Assembly (NCBI GenBank): GCA_029977045.1 | Contig: JAPOLP010000040.1 | Coordinates: forward strand, 1-15,222 | Source: Planctomycetota bacterium | GTDB taxonomy: Bacteria; Planctomycetota; Planctomycetia; Planctomycetales; Planctomycetaceae | Length of the DNA: 15,222 nucleotides | Reading direction: 5' to 3' | Part shown: positions 14,721 through 15,222 of the stretch, in pieces | Position numbering within the stretch: position 1 is the first letter of the stretch | Layout of the letters: each line of letters opens with the position of its first letter | Notes under the pieces: generated by a model | The model's input: the letters and a program-made list of their open reading frames with translations, nothing else | The model's database searches: none | What the model was told of the DNA's origin: nothing | Translations under genes and position numbers: made by a program

Positions 14721-15222
14721 TCAATGCTGGAAGAGGAACTCTTTCGAGTTCAGGATCGCCCAGCCGACATCTTCCAGGGCCAGCGTACGGTCCTGACTCG
14801 ACGCGATGTGGTTCTTCGACGCGGCGATTTCCGCGTCAACCGGCTTGCGGCACAGAGCGGCGAGATACAGGACTTCGATGATTTCGTCGTCGGACTTGCC
14901 GTCCTTGATCATCTGATGGATCCGGCCATTGTCCGCTCGAAGTTTGTTGTGGACAGTCGGGCCGTTAATCATCTGCAGGGCCTGTGAGAGATTCGATTCG
15001 TTGGAACGCTCGCACTGGCAGGCCATTTCACGCTGAGGCTGGCCAAAGACTTTCAGGAAGTAGTGGTTGGCTGGCGGTTCGGCCAGAGCGACGGCTCGTG
15101 TCCCGGCGGGCGAGCCACCGAACGCCTCCGGCACATTCGTCACCTGGCAGATCGCATCCAGAAGCTGCTCAGCCGACAGCAGACGAGTCGTCGCGTGCGA
15201 CGCGTAAATCTCGTCGTCGGAA
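14721..15222 (-). CDS. DUF1553/PSD1-domain protein, C-terminal part only
   Basis: The gene enters from the right edge; 166 codons are visible up to the TGA at 14721-14723, and the true start is outside. The frame reads through the edge (SDDEIYASHATTRLLSAEQL precedes the internal GTG at 15143), so the GTG is not a start. The conserved blocks match the C-terminal PSD1/DUF1553 family of planctomycetes: RLLSAEQLLDAICQVTNVP, FGQPQREMACQCERSNESN, LNG-like MINGPTVHNKL, LYLAALCRKP, and WAILNSKEFLFQH at the end. These proteins usually carry an N-terminal DUF1549/PSD domain, often a cytochrome c-type haem domain, and sit beside DUF1501 genes; that part is not visible. Role unknown; an exported protein is likely. 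A terminator follows. Confidence 0.92.
   Translation of the reverse strand, partial: SDDEIYASHATTRLLSAEQLLDAICQVTNVPEAFGGSPAGTRAVALAEPPANHYFLKVFGQPQREMACQCERSNESNLSQALQMINGPTVHNKLRADNGRIHQMIKDGKSDDEIIEVLYLAALCRKPVDAEIAASKNHIASSQDRTLALEDVGWAILNSKEFLFQH

Overview
The window looks like the chromosome of a planctomycete (Planctomycetota, probably order Planctomycetales). The protein families point there: a DUF1553/PSD1-type C-terminus cut by the right edge, a Ser/Thr kinase with the short N-terminal module ending in WLTEWQ before the kinase domain and leucine-rich repeats after it, a PF07090-type amidotransferase-like protein, a large one-pass vWA protein, two secreted BD-FAE-like alpha/beta hydrolases and a beta-barrel protein of the Lpg1974/porin type. 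Base composition is moderately GC-rich throughout, gene orientation is mixed and operons are few. This is inference from family content; no rRNA or other phylogenetic marker is present.

Layout, left to right. 35-1372 (+): outer-membrane beta-barrel protein with a Met-Pro pentad repeat and a Cys cluster, closed by a strong terminator. 1513-2946 (-): MASE1-GGDEF diguanylate cyclase. 2947-3422: gap with no gene I can support. 3423-4502 (+): serC. 4503-4727: three consecutive hairpins resembling a REP-like cluster. 4728-5612 (-) and 5768-6646 (+): divergent paralogous secreted hydrolases, the second with its ribosome-binding site inside a potential hairpin. 6724-7664: remnant of an IS5-family element with imperfect terminal inverted repeats and a wrecked transposase. 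7794-8537 (-) and 8584-8805 (-): amidotransferase-like protein and yacG, a likely two-gene operon. 8806-9039: gap with a long nested inverted repeat. 9040-10968 (+): Ser/Thr kinase-LRR. 11170-11325 (+): 51-residue membrane protein. 11423-12307 (+): TauE/SafE exporter. 12339-14513 (-): vWA protein with an acidic N-terminus, a TonB-like membrane helix and a proline-rich tail. 14652-14692: terminator serving the truncated DUF1553 gene (14721 to the right edge, -).

How the genes work together: mostly they do not form one pathway. serC is primary metabolism; the kinase, cyclase and vWA protein are signalling or envelope functions; the two hydrolases and the barrel are exported. I see no CRISPR array, tRNA, rRNA, prophage or recognisable defence system. 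The most unusual items are the Met-Pro pentad/Cys-cluster region of the first gene, the hairpin cluster after serC, the TonB-like anchor of the vWA protein, and the internally deleted IS5 element.
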